In this document: positions 37,776 through 46,624 of the stretch, piece after piece | Layout of the letters: each line of letters opens with the position of its first letter | Position numbering within the stretch: the first letter of the stretch is position 1 | NCBI GenBank assembly: GCA_029261995.1 | Contig: JAJDAF010000038.1 | Span: 1-61,966, forward strand | Direction of reading: 5' to 3' | Source: Candidatus Zhuqueibacterota bacterium | GTDB taxonomy: Bacteria; Zhuqueibacterota; Zhuqueibacteria; Oceanimicrobiales; Oceanimicrobiaceae | DNA: 61,966 nucleotides | The notes under the pieces: generated by a model | What the model saw: the letters and a program-made list of their open reading frames with translations, nothing else | What the model was told of the DNA's origin: nothing | Databases searched by the model: none | Program-made: the position numbers and the translations under genes

Positions 37776-39263
37776 TCACTTCCGCAACCTGGCCATTGCA
37801 GCTGCAAAGTATTTAGGCAGCCGGTCAAGCGGTAGAATCAAAGGCGCTGCTTGCCTGCCGGGGAAATGACGTTTGTAGACCATCATCTTGAGATGCCGCA
37901 ATTCGAGTGTGTCCAGCAAGGTGTGGTTGACCCGGACAGAATGGCTAGCCATCGCCGCTGCCAGAAACGCGTCGAGAGCTTCACGGCGCACTTGGGCCAG
38001 CTTACCCGAAGATGACGGGCTGACCTCGGCCATATTGCTCTTCTGCGAAGCATCGTCGGTATCGTCCGCGCGCAAGACCTTCAGGCGCATCTGATCGGCG
38101 AGATAACTAGCCTGCCAAACTTGGCGCTCAGTGCGTACTTCCGGCGACCTGTCAAGTCCTCTGGCGTAGCCATCGCGGGCCATGTATTCCTGCTCCATCA
38201 TCATAATCGCCATGTTGTGCAGACTCGCCCGAAAATGCGCGCGCGACGAATAATTCAACGGATAGGGCCCATACCGCAAATTGCTGAGGAAATCACCAAT
38301 TGACCAATCGCTGCCATCATCAAAAACAATGAATGACTCCTCAAGTCTGTCGTGCAAACGCTCTCGCGATTTTGTGTAGTACTCGGGCGGCATAAGCGCC
38401 GGAGCAAGCGCTGTAGAGTCCGCCTGCTCAGATGGTGGGATGTCGAGCGCCTGCTCGATCTGTTCCGCGATGTAGGTTAGCTTCTCTGGCGGCACGCGGG
38501 TCTGCTTGCCGGCCATGACTTCGTTGAAATATGCGCTGTAGACCTGCCGTCTCGCCGTCTTCTCCAGCATACTGCGGATCCGCGGAAGTATGGTTGGCAA
38601 ATCGCCCTGCGAAACCGGACTGACCACCTGCTTCGCGATTCTAAACAAATAAAAATGTCCCTGATACGCGACCGGGCTTGACACGGATCCAGACTTCAGA
38701 TTCCACAGCACATCTTCGACCAGCGGATCGACATCTCCCCATTTGACGGTGTACGTTGAGACCTCGCCGGGCTTCACTTCTGAAGAAGTCAATGATTTCG
38801 CCGTTGAAGGCAATCCTTGCATCACCTGCTCGGCCTCAGCTCTGGTGGTGAAGACCATTTCTTCGACATCGAGTACGCGCTGTGAGCGTTGCAGTCCCTG
38901 CTGTATCTGCTCGGGAGTGATGACAAGTTCAGAAAAAAGGTCATTCAATAACTTCTCCAGCACCGCTTCCTTCTCAAACTCCTGGGCAACTAATCTGGCT
39001 TGGCCAGACTGATCAAGGCCCGCACGCCGCGCTTCGAGGGCTAGCAATTTCTCGCCCATGAGAGAAGCCAGCACCAGCAGTTTCGTCTGTTGGTCATGCT
39101 CGGGAAACTGACTGAAGTAGGGGGTCACCGCAAAACGCGATTTCATCTCATCAGCCAATACTGCCTGATTGCCGACCACCGCAACCACGCCATCGTCAAA
39201 TCCGGACTCACACGCGAGAGTCACCAAAAGAAGCAGAGCCAGAAAAGATGTCGCTGACTTCAA
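37776..39263 (-). CDS. SurA/PpiC-like peptidyl-prolyl isomerase lipoprotein
   Basis: About 495 aa. I start at TTG at 39263: it overlaps the stop of the preceding gene as TTGA, has AAGGGGG 10 nt upstream, and gives an ideal lipoprotein signal (MKSATSFLALLLLVTLAC, Cys18). Residues ~25-130 resemble the SurA N-terminal chaperone domain ('VVAVVGNQAVLADEMKSRF'), and ~150-230 a divergent parvulin domain ('LDVEEMVFTTRAEAEQVM', 'SSPVAYQGHFYLFRI'). The C-terminal half is helical and unassigned. Probably a periplasmic foldase for outer-membrane or secreted proteins, here coupled to the SGNH/TPR and CRTAC1 genes. Isomerase activity is uncertain because the parvulin core is poorly conserved. Confidence 0.75.
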   Translation of the reverse strand: MKSATSFLALLLLVTLACESGFDDGVVAVVGNQAVLADEMKSRFAVTPYFSQFPEHDQQTKLLVLASLMGEKLLALEARRAGLDQSGQARLVAQEFEKEAVLEKLLNDLFSELVITPEQIQQGLQRSQRVLDVEEMVFTTRAEAEQVMQGLPSTAKSLTSSEVKPGEVSTYTVKWGDVDPLVEDVLWNLKSGSVSSPVAYQGHFYLFRIAKQVVSPVSQGDLPTILPRIRSMLEKTARRQVYSAYFNEVMAGKQTRVPPEKLTYIAEQIEQALDIPPSEQADSTALAPALMPPEYYTKSRERLHDRLEESFIVFDDGSDWSIGDFLSNLRYGPYPLNYSSRAHFRASLHNMAIMMMEQEYMARDGYARGLDRSPEVRTERQVWQASYLADQMRLKVLRADDTDDASQKSNMAEVSPSSSGKLAQVRREALDAFLAAAMASHSVRVNHTLLDTLELRHLKMMVYKRHFPGRQAAPLILPLDRLPKYFAAAMARLRK

Positions 39264-41362
39264 TTTGATGCGACCCCCTTGAGCTTTTGCCAAAGGGCAT
39301 CTACGCCCGGGTGCTTCGGAAAAGCAGAACGCAAAGTCTGACAGTAACGCAGTGCCTCCGGATATTGGCCGAGCATGGCATGAGCGATGGTGATATTGTA
39401 CAGGGTTTCCGGATCCGGGGCCTTACCTGCCAAGGCTTTCTGCAGCAAGGCGATGCCCTGTTTCGCATTGCCCTGATTGACGAGAATTGACCCCATCCAT
39501 TTGTAGGCGGTGGTTGAGGGCTCGACGGCCAGGGAACCTCTAAAGGCGTTCAGCGCATCTTGAAATTTCTTCTGCTCCATGTAGACGAGTCCCAACCTCA
39601 GAAACGGGGAAACGTTGTACGGCGTACCCTTGAGTAGCGCACGGTATTCCGCTGCGGCAAAGTCAAGATTCTTCTGTTTCGAGTAGTACTCAGCCATATC
39701 AAAATGCGCTACTTCCCAAGTCTTCTCCCGCCGAAACATGGCCAAAGCGGTTTTCTGCGCTTTGGTTTCCGCCTGGTACCCGCTCAGAACATTTCTGGTA
39801 AAGGACTGCTTGAACGGCCAGCCATTCATCAGGACCATGCGTTTGATCTCAGCAAGCTCCAGGTCAATTGGAGTCAGGTCGAGATGATTCCGGTAGAAGG
39901 TTTCGCTACGCGAGGCGGAGAGGTCGGCATCGCTCGGCAGGAGTCTTTTCTCGACAATGGTGCGCCAGAATGCGTCCGCCATCAAAAAATAGCCATCGAT
40001 ATTTGGATGCAGATGTTCGACCATCAGATTCCCACCAATTAAGCGATTCGGAGAATTCTGTTCGAACGCGTCTTTCATGTTGACTACGGGAACCTGCCAC
40101 GCCGACGCCACCTGGTGAATGTCATCGTTGAAAGCCTCGCTCGCCCGGAACCGGACAACGTCCAGATCCTTCGCACGATAGTATCGCTTCCTGGCCCCAT
40201 CAAAATCTTCAAGGCCTTCCAGGCATTGCGCCAAACGGAAATTGAGCAGCGCACTGGCACTGTCCAACTCCGCGGCTGCCTGAAATTTCGCGAGGGCGGC
40301 TGAGAATTGTAGTTGCTGCAAGAGCGTCTCGCCGGCGGCAAGGAGACCATCCCACTGCTGTCGGTCAATTTCTGGGGGGGACTCGGATGCAAACGGACGC
40401 TGATCCCGGATGTTGCTCACCAGGTCACTTGCGACCACCGGGATGTCATTTTCTCGAGCAATCTGGAAGATGTCCGTGAGATTGGCGCGGAAAGAAGCCC
40501 GGGCGGTCTCGTAAATCGGGCTGTCGAGCGCTATCTCCTTACGGCTGACCATCTGCTCCATCAAGGTCGTCTGTTGCGCCGGGTTGTCAGCACCACCAGA
40601 GGTCCGCAACTTCGACTTCATCCTGCCCACGAAATCGCGCATCAGATAAACCACTTTGGAGTGCTGCATTTTCAGGAAGAGATTCACGAACCCGCGTCGC
40701 TGACCGAGAACTTCAGTCGAGCCGACGCCGAGAGCGCCATAAAACTCATTGTGACCCGCGTAAACAAGCAAGAGATCCGGATCATAGTCAATAAGCTCAG
40801 CCACCATATCGCGCACGGAAAACGAGTTGATGGCAGGCATCGCCAGATTCATCACTTCCACAGGAGACGACGGCAAGACGTCCTGCAATCTGGTTCGTAA
40901 CATTCTCGAAAACGCGCCGTTGTGCAAATAGGGGTAGCCGGCCGCGGAAGACCCACCCAGGACAAGCACACGGTAACCATCGGCGGGCTTTTTTTTCAGA
41001 ATAGCATCGTACGAAGTCGCCGGTTGCACCTTCTTGACAAAAAAGTAACGCCGGCCAACCGATGGATTCGTCACCAGATAGCGCGCATCATTCTCGAACG
41101 GGATAAGCACATCCAGGTTCGGCCCATAGCTCGCCAGCCTTAGACCGATTTCGAACAACAGGAGGAGAACCAGTGGCAGCGCCAGCAGGATTGCCTGAAA
41201 CAGCCCTCGCCGGGTTGGACTCAGGGGTGTGCGCGCCTGAGCTGAAAGGTAGGCATCGATGTCAGCGTCCGCCACGCGCAGACTGCGTGACATCCGTGCA
41301 ACGGTCTTAGTCTCGTAATTCTTGAGAATGAAGTGCTTCTGCTTGTCTGTTAAGTCACTCAC
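39260..41362 (-). CDS. Membrane-anchored SGNH/GDSL hydrolase with TPR domain
   Basis: 700 aa, GTG start overlapping the upstream stop as GTGA. Residues ~7-42 look like a small helix-turn-helix ('FILKNYETKTVARMSRSL'), followed by one transmembrane helix (~54-73), so this part faces the cytoplasm. The exported part has SGNH-hydrolase blocks: 'VLGGSSAAGYPY' (Ser138/139), 'YAGHNEFYG' (Asn205) and 'EHLHPNIDGY' (late His). Residues ~540-700 are TPRs. Members of this clan deacetylate or esterify sugars and cell-surface polymers; a substrate cannot be named here. It is the middle gene of a tightly overlapping three-gene cassette. Confidence 0.8.
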   Translation of the reverse strand: MSDLTDKQKHFILKNYETKTVARMSRSLRVADADIDAYLSAQARTPLSPTRRGLFQAILLALPLVLLLLFEIGLRLASYGPNLDVLIPFENDARYLVTNPSVGRRYFFVKKVQPATSYDAILKKKPADGYRVLVLGGSSAAGYPYLHNGAFSRMLRTRLQDVLPSSPVEVMNLAMPAINSFSVRDMVAELIDYDPDLLLVYAGHNEFYGALGVGSTEVLGQRRGFVNLFLKMQHSKVVYLMRDFVGRMKSKLRTSGGADNPAQQTTLMEQMVSRKEIALDSPIYETARASFRANLTDIFQIARENDIPVVASDLVSNIRDQRPFASESPPEIDRQQWDGLLAAGETLLQQLQFSAALAKFQAAAELDSASALLNFRLAQCLEGLEDFDGARKRYYRAKDLDVVRFRASEAFNDDIHQVASAWQVPVVNMKDAFEQNSPNRLIGGNLMVEHLHPNIDGYFLMADAFWRTIVEKRLLPSDADLSASRSETFYRNHLDLTPIDLELAEIKRMVLMNGWPFKQSFTRNVLSGYQAETKAQKTALAMFRREKTWEVAHFDMAEYYSKQKNLDFAAAEYRALLKGTPYNVSPFLRLGLVYMEQKKFQDALNAFRGSLAVEPSTTAYKWMGSILVNQGNAKQGIALLQKALAGKAPDPETLYNITIAHAMLGQYPEALRYCQTLRSAFPKHPGVDALWQKLKGVASN

Positions 41363-43143
41363 TGCTTCAACAGAAGGATCTTTTGAGACTGAACCACGGA
41401 GCCTGTCCGCAGCCTGATGAAATAGACTCCCTGACCCACTCGGTTTCCGAGCGCGTCATTCCCATGCCATCTAACGGAGTATTGGCTGGGCTGCTGGCGT
41501 TCAGCAACGAGACTCTTGACCAGCTGGCCCAAGGTATTAAAAACACCGAGTTCCACCGTAGCAGGAGAAGCTCCGTCAATGGAGTAGGTGATCGTTGTCG
41601 TAGTCGAATGACCGCCGCCAGTCGCGCCGCCGAACGGATTCGGAAATGCCGGACTCAGGCGAAAGCCTTCCGGAGTACGTGGTCGGTCCGGCGTGCCGAC
41701 CCTGGTGACCAGTCCTTTGCCTTCGACAATATGAATTTGCTGGTCGGCCGTCACGTTCGAAATATGCTCGACAGAGCGTGCCGCGTTCGGCCACGTCACG
41801 CGAATTTCGTCGATGACGGTATTTTCAGCCAGCCCGAAATGGAGCGTGAGCGAATTCTGCGACACCCAGCCATTCGAGCTGGTTACCTCCCGAGTCTGCA
41901 CAAGACCGCCGGCGCGCAGTTCGACTCTGGCGCCGAGCGCGTCACGATTGCTTCCTCTGCCTTCAAGCCGCACCATGAGCCAGTGATTGCCGTTGGTTCG
42001 GTTCATGAATAGCTGATTTTCGCCGCCCTGGTTCGTCACAAACAAATCGAGAAAACCATCGCGGTTGAAATCAGCACAAGCCACGGCAAATCCGGACAGC
42101 AGGCTGTTGCTTGGATCATCAGCATTGGTGATTGAGAAGGTACCGTCCTGATTGTTGCGATAAAGGACGTTCGGATCAGGTGGCGAGTTGTAGCCGCTTG
42201 CGTTCACGACGTAAAGGTCAAGCCAGCCATCATTGTCATAATCCAGCCAGGTCAGCCCCCAACCCATTCCGCGATCACCGACTCCCGCTGTGTCTGTGAC
42301 ATCCGTGAAGGTACCGTCGCCGTTGTTCTGAAACAGATTGTTGGCGTCGAGGTTGGTTATGTAGACATCCAAAAGCCCATCATTATTGTAGTCTCCGAAA
42401 GCCGGCGCCATGCCTTCGGCGCGCAACGCGATGCCCGCCTGCGCAGCGACATCGGTGAAACTGCCATCACCGTTGTTACGATAGAGATTGTTGACCTGCC
42501 TGCCGTCATAAACCAGATAAATATCTTGCAGGCCGTCGCCGTCGAAATCAGTCAGTGACAAGCCCATGGCATTGGAGCGGCCAAAAATACCAGCACCTGG
42601 CTCATAGGCAAATTGCCCGCCGCCAAGATTCCGATAGAGCAGGTTGTCGGCGCCTCGGTTGAAGACGAACAAGTCAATTTGACCATCGAGATCATAATCG
42701 AAGAAGCCAGCCGCCTCCGCCATGCTTGCGTCTCCTACGCCGGCCAGGAGTGTGATGTTCTCAAAGAAACTGCTTCCCGTGTTGCGAAAGAGAAAATTTG
42801 GCTGACCCAGCGAGGCGATAAAAACGTCAGCGTCACCATCATTGTCGATATCGCCACAAAGCGGCATGCCACTGCGACCGTCCAGGCTCAGGCCCGATAG
42901 GCCGCCGATCTCCTGAAACAAGCCGTTGCCGAGATTGCGATGGACCAGATTGCTCTGCGACAGGCGCGTTACCATGAGGTCTTCGTGTTGGTCGCCGTCA
43001 AAATCACGGACCGTCGCGCCCCAGCTTCCGCCAGCGACCGCCAGACCAGCGTTGCGGCCGGCATCATCAAAGATCGCCTGTTGAGCGTGTACCCCCATGG
43101 CAAGCAGGAGTAGGATAGTAACTATCTGCAAATATCTCATCAA
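41359..43143 (-). CDS. CRTAC1 / FG-GAP repeat protein with ASPIC-UnbV and type IX-like tail
   Basis: 594 aa. Signal peptide 1-20 (GVHAQQ). At least seven FG-GAP/VCBS blades with calcium-loop motifs of the form DxDxDGxxD ('DFDGDQHEDL', 'DIDNDGDADV', 'DYDLDGQIDL', 'DFDGDGLQDI', 'DYNNDGLLDV', 'DYDNDGWLDL', 'DFNRDGFLDL') form a beta-propeller over residues ~20-375. An ASPIC/UnbV domain lies at ~390-480. The last ~85 residues form a FlgD-like sorting tail ending 'SQKILLLKQ'. It is expected outside the cell. Members of this family have no firm role; adhesion or carbohydrate binding is often suggested. It heads the cassette, 80 nt after the terminator of the upstream gene. Confidence 0.85.
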   Translation of the reverse strand: MMRYLQIVTILLLLAMGVHAQQAIFDDAGRNAGLAVAGGSWGATVRDFDGDQHEDLMVTRLSQSNLVHRNLGNGLFQEIGGLSGLSLDGRSGMPLCGDIDNDGDADVFIASLGQPNFLFRNTGSSFFENITLLAGVGDASMAEAAGFFDYDLDGQIDLFVFNRGADNLLYRNLGGGQFAYEPGAGIFGRSNAMGLSLTDFDGDGLQDIYLVYDGRQVNNLYRNNGDGSFTDVAAQAGIALRAEGMAPAFGDYNNDGLLDVYITNLDANNLFQNNGDGTFTDVTDTAGVGDRGMGWGLTWLDYDNDGWLDLYVVNASGYNSPPDPNVLYRNNQDGTFSITNADDPSNSLLSGFAVACADFNRDGFLDLFVTNQGGENQLFMNRTNGNHWLMVRLEGRGSNRDALGARVELRAGGLVQTREVTSSNGWVSQNSLTLHFGLAENTVIDEIRVTWPNAARSVEHISNVTADQQIHIVEGKGLVTRVGTPDRPRTPEGFRLSPAFPNPFGGATGGGHSTTTTITYSIDGASPATVELGVFNTLGQLVKSLVAERQQPSQYSVRWHGNDALGNRVGQGVYFIRLRTGSVVQSQKILLLKQ

Positions 43144-43224
43144 ACAGTTTTCAACCCTTGAAAGCCAGCAAGAACGTCAAATGACAATTTTCTTCTGCCC
43201 AAACCTGATGTCATTGCATAAAAA

Positions 43225-43256
43225 TTGGGCTGGCCGGAACTCCCCGGCCAGCCCAA
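43225..43256 (-). terminator. Intrinsic terminator of the starch-binding protein gene
   Basis: Perfect 13-bp stem (TTGGGCTGGCCGG, 43225-43237, with CCGGCCAGCCCAA, 43244-43256), six-base loop, followed on the minus strand by TTTT. It lies 28 nt after the stop codon of the starch-binding-like gene and separates it from the CRTAC1 cassette. Confidence 0.8.
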
Positions 43257-43284
43257 ACAATCCAAAATAGCAGAAGCTACTTTC

Positions 43285-45318
43285 TTATTTGAGAAGCAGC
43301 ATCTTCTTGGTTTTGACAAAACCGGCTGCTTCAATTTTGTAGACATAAACTCCGGAAGCAACGGCGCGACCGCCATCATTCAGGCCACTCCATTTCACCA
43401 GGTAGTTGCCCGCAATCTGCTTCTCGTCCACGAGGCTGGCCACTTTCTGGCCCAGCAGGTTGAAGACCGTCAACTTAACATCACCGCTCTTCAGGGTTGA
43501 GTAGCGGATAGATGTTTCCGGGTTGAATGGATTCGGATAGTTCTGCTCAAGAGCGAACTTGCCTGGCAGAAGGTCGTTTGCCAACTCGACGCTGGTCACA
43601 ACCCGTTGGTTCTCATAGTCCCAATGGTCGTACTTGTTGGGATCGATGCTGCCAAACTGAGCGCGAACAGTAAAGGTAGATTCGCTGTCATCGATGTTGC
43701 GAACATGGTTGTTGCCGAAACCACCTTCATTGTCGCCGGCGCCAATGCCGAACTTGAAGACTTGACCCACACGGCCCAGACTGCCGACTGCAAGGCTGTC
43801 CGGAGAATACTGCGCCTGGCGTGTGAAAATACTGTCGCCGGCTACAGCATCGCCGTTGGTGCCATCATCATACAATTTCTTTCTCGGATTAGCTTCGAGT
43901 CCCGCGCCCCAATCACCGCCCGAAGGATTGGACCAGTCTGTGAATGCCGGGCCATTGCCCCAGACGCCCTTGGCCAGCACGCTGTCAGGATCAAAGACGT
44001 CGCGATTGCCTTGGATGTCCTTGAGAGTGTCGGTGGGACTGCTCAATTCAAGCTCCCAAATAGCCGGGCGCATGTCAACTTCCCACGTAACCAACACGTC
44101 TCTCTCAAGAATTCGGTTGCTGGGGAAGAATGGCTGACGCCGACTGCTCAGTGTGTTCGGATCGGTATCGATGACGGTGAAGGAATCAGACTCGACCACA
44201 ATGCGCCTGCGTTCCGCGCTGGTAGCGCTGGGGTCAACACTGAAATCGAAGAAGACCTCTCTGATGTCCTGGCCAAATTTGGTAAGACGATACTCGTACT
44301 CAAGCTCACCAGCAATGGTCGTAACCACGGTGACGCCACCAGTCCACAGGGTCGATCCTGCCACCTGTAACAAGGTGTCTGCAATGATCGCGTTGCCGGA
44401 AGGTGGAAAACCTGCGCGAGCGATGAGGGTGTCACCCGGAGAGAATCCACGCGATTCAATGGCCCGGGTCATGTCAACGGCAAAAGTAAGCTTGACTGTG
44501 TCCTCGTTACTGGCGCGAATCGGTGGGGTGCCGCTAAAGAAATCCCAGACAATCGTGGAATCTTTCGTCGGCACTACCAACGGACGGTCAGGTGTACCTT
44601 CCCAGTCGATTATCCCAGCATCAGGCGTATTGTTATCCATGGTCACAAATTTGTACATCACCGTGTCACCCAGGCTAAACTTGGCGGCATCCAATTGCAG
44701 ATGTCCTGACCAGAATTCGCTTGCAGGATAGGTAAACTGCGGTGCGTCGTCGCCCGCCACTTCAGGCGCAAGAACCAGGCTCGTGCCCCAGCCCGAGGAC
44801 GGGAAATTGCCACGAACGCCAACGAAGTTGCTGAGCTCGTTGAAGTTGTCCCAGCCTTGCATGTTCACACGTAGCCAAATGTCGATGGAGTCGGTCGGCG
44901 TGAACGGCGGCGCCAGCGGGTCCGTATCCGCGATTTTCACATAGTACTGAGTCATCAAACTCGTGTCCGCGGCCGGAACAGTGAGTTCGTGATTGCCGCT
45001 GGTGGTCGCAAGACCACTTTCCCAACCGTCGCCACTGAGTTCCGCATCAGTGCGGACATTAAACTTGTACACAACCTCCGCACCGGCATCAAATGCCAGA
45101 GTCACCTTCCACAGATCACTCTGGACGTGCTCCATGACACCACCGGTGTCATCGCCCCAGGTCAGGGGAGCCGTGCCGCCGCGAACTTGAACAATAGAAT
45201 TAGCCGTAACCGTGTCCGGCACTGTCGAGGTGTTCAGCCAGATGGTCACATTGGTCTGCGCACCCGCCACCGAGAACAGCAGCAGCAGAATGGAACTGCA
45301 CAATAGAAAGTGTTTCAT
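43285..45318 (-). CDS. Secreted protein with tandem starch-binding-like domains and type IX-like tail
   Basis: 677 aa without enzyme motifs. Signal peptide 1-20 (VAGAQT). At least three, probably four, repeated beta-sandwich modules with CBM20/E-set character follow (roughly 22-125, 140-265, 275-385, 400-570); recurring features are an opening strand ('VTIWLNT', 'IDIWLRVNM', 'VKLTFAVDM', 'VLVTWEVDM'), a Trp/Gly turn ('SSGWGTSL', 'GDWGAGL') and a 'VVYKFNV/VMYKFVT/VFKFGIG' strand. The tail from ~590 begins 'QNYPNPFNPETSIRYS' and ends 'TKKMLLLK'. Strong AAAGGAG upstream. It fits a surface starch-capture protein comparable in role, not in sequence, to SusE/SusF. The carbohydrate target is inferred from the locus. 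Confidence 0.75.
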   Translation of the reverse strand: MKHFLLCSSILLLLFSVAGAQTNVTIWLNTSTVPDTVTANSIVQVRGGTAPLTWGDDTGGVMEHVQSDLWKVTLAFDAGAEVVYKFNVRTDAELSGDGWESGLATTSGNHELTVPAADTSLMTQYYVKIADTDPLAPPFTPTDSIDIWLRVNMQGWDNFNELSNFVGVRGNFPSSGWGTSLVLAPEVAGDDAPQFTYPASEFWSGHLQLDAAKFSLGDTVMYKFVTMDNNTPDAGIIDWEGTPDRPLVVPTKDSTIVWDFFSGTPPIRASNEDTVKLTFAVDMTRAIESRGFSPGDTLIARAGFPPSGNAIIADTLLQVAGSTLWTGGVTVVTTIAGELEYEYRLTKFGQDIREVFFDFSVDPSATSAERRRIVVESDSFTVIDTDPNTLSSRRQPFFPSNRILERDVLVTWEVDMRPAIWELELSSPTDTLKDIQGNRDVFDPDSVLAKGVWGNGPAFTDWSNPSGGDWGAGLEANPRKKLYDDGTNGDAVAGDSIFTRQAQYSPDSLAVGSLGRVGQVFKFGIGAGDNEGGFGNNHVRNIDDSESTFTVRAQFGSIDPNKYDHWDYENQRVVTSVELANDLLPGKFALEQNYPNPFNPETSIRYSTLKSGDVKLTVFNLLGQKVASLVDEKQIAGNYLVKWSGLNDGGRAVASGVYVYKIEAAGFVKTKKMLLLK

Positions 45319-45561
45319 GCCTCTGTCTCCTTTAGTAACTAGAATGTCCTTGTACCTCCAACTTGGTGGGTCTATCTTGTCAGAGCCGCTATCACCTCCT
45401 TTGCCTGATTTGGCGCCATTCGACGCACAACTCCTTGCAATAATCCTTATCTTCTTCCTTCTCTCTATTCATCCTGGCCAGTCCGAGTTGGCTGACATCC
45501 CGCGCCTGGATCGCATCGAACGCTGCAACGAGACAACTGTGTTTGACACCGTCAACTCACG

Positions 45562-46599
45562 TCAAAAGCTGACGCCCAGCGAAAACATCTGCACGTTGTC
45601 CAGAAGACCGAAGTCAGCATAAGCATAGTCGAACACCAAGGATGTCTTGTTCTTCAGCTCCCAGACAACGCCTCCGCCAAGCGTCAGTCCTTCCTCGCTC
45701 TCATCCCGGAACAACGATTTATAGCCACCACGTACAAAAACCATCTCATGGACGGAGAACTCACCCCCAACATTCACGACGCCGGAGTTATCATTCGGTT
45801 GCATTGCTTCGACAGAAAAAGTCAATCGGCTGTGTTCTTTGTAACGTACCAAATCCCCGGATAATCCCACACGAAAAATCACAGGCAATTGGTACGATTG
45901 TGTTTTCAAGAGACCGGTAATCGTCTCGTTGTTGCCGATCGCGCTCGGATCGAGGTCGATTTTCTGGAGCAAATCCTTACCGTCAAGACGCATTTCGCCG
46001 CCCAGGTTAGAGAAACTCACCCCCAGACGAATATCTCGAAACTGGGTCACGAACAGCAGGCCAACATCGACCGCGATAGTCGATGCAGACTCATTGAAGA
46101 TTTCCTGGTTGATAAATTTGACCGTGCCACCAATGGAAAAGCGGTCGGTCATGCTTCGGGCATAAGACACGCCGATGGCGAGGTCCTGCGCCGAAAACCG
46201 TTCGCCGGTGCCCTCCGGCTCGAACACTGTGGTGACCGGTTCTTCTCCGTAGTTGAGAGAAGTGAAACTCAAACCAAGAGTATTCGAGGTTCCAAACTTT
46301 AGAACGGCGCCGGCCCAGTTGTAGTTGGTGTCCAGGAACCAATTCGCGCGCACGAACATCGCGTGCGACCTTTCCGAACGACCAGCGGCCCCAGGATTCC
46401 AATAGAGTGAAGTTGCATCTCCCGACATGGCTGTGTAGGCGCCTCCCATTGCAACACTACGGGACCCTACGGCAATTCCCAGGAAATTCGCTGCCGTGGT
46501 CGCCACCTTGTCCTGGGCCAGACCGGCATCCACTGCGCCAGACATCACGCAAAACAATGTCATATATGCTGAAAAATGAGCGATTCGATTTCTCGCCAT
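45562..46599 (-). CDS. PorV/PorQ-like outer membrane protein
   Basis: About 345 aa. Start at the ATG at 46599, with GGAG 6 nt upstream; the frame stays open further upstream into the neighbour but that part is not secretory. Signal peptide (MARNRIAHFS...AGLAQDK). Then the PorV-type opening 'ANFLGIAVGSRSVAMGGAYTAMSGDATSLYWNPGAAG' (residues ~34-70) and antiparallel beta strands to the end (SLGVSF). PorV is an outer-membrane barrel of the type IX secretion system that carries cargo to the surface. Its place after the TonB receptor and the giant secreted gene, rather than with type IX machinery genes, suggests a dedicated export or surface-assembly partner for this locus. Confidence 0.82.
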   Translation of the reverse strand: MARNRIAHFSAYMTLFCVMSGAVDAGLAQDKVATTAANFLGIAVGSRSVAMGGAYTAMSGDATSLYWNPGAAGRSERSHAMFVRANWFLDTNYNWAGAVLKFGTSNTLGLSFTSLNYGEEPVTTVFEPEGTGERFSAQDLAIGVSYARSMTDRFSIGGTVKFINQEIFNESASTIAVDVGLLFVTQFRDIRLGVSFSNLGGEMRLDGKDLLQKIDLDPSAIGNNETITGLLKTQSYQLPVIFRVGLSGDLVRYKEHSRLTFSVEAMQPNDNSGVVNVGGEFSVHEMVFVRGGYKSLFRDESEEGLTLGGGVVWELKNKTSLVFDYAYADFGLLDNVQMFSLGVSF

Positions 46600-46624
46600 G
46601 ATTGACTCCGGCCTTTTTGCTATT

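Noticed and set aside
45392-45472. 26-codon minus-strand frame (MNREKEEDKDYCKEL...) upstream of the starch-binding gene
   Set aside because: Only CCAGG directly before the ATG, too close to serve as a ribosome-binding site; no other support.
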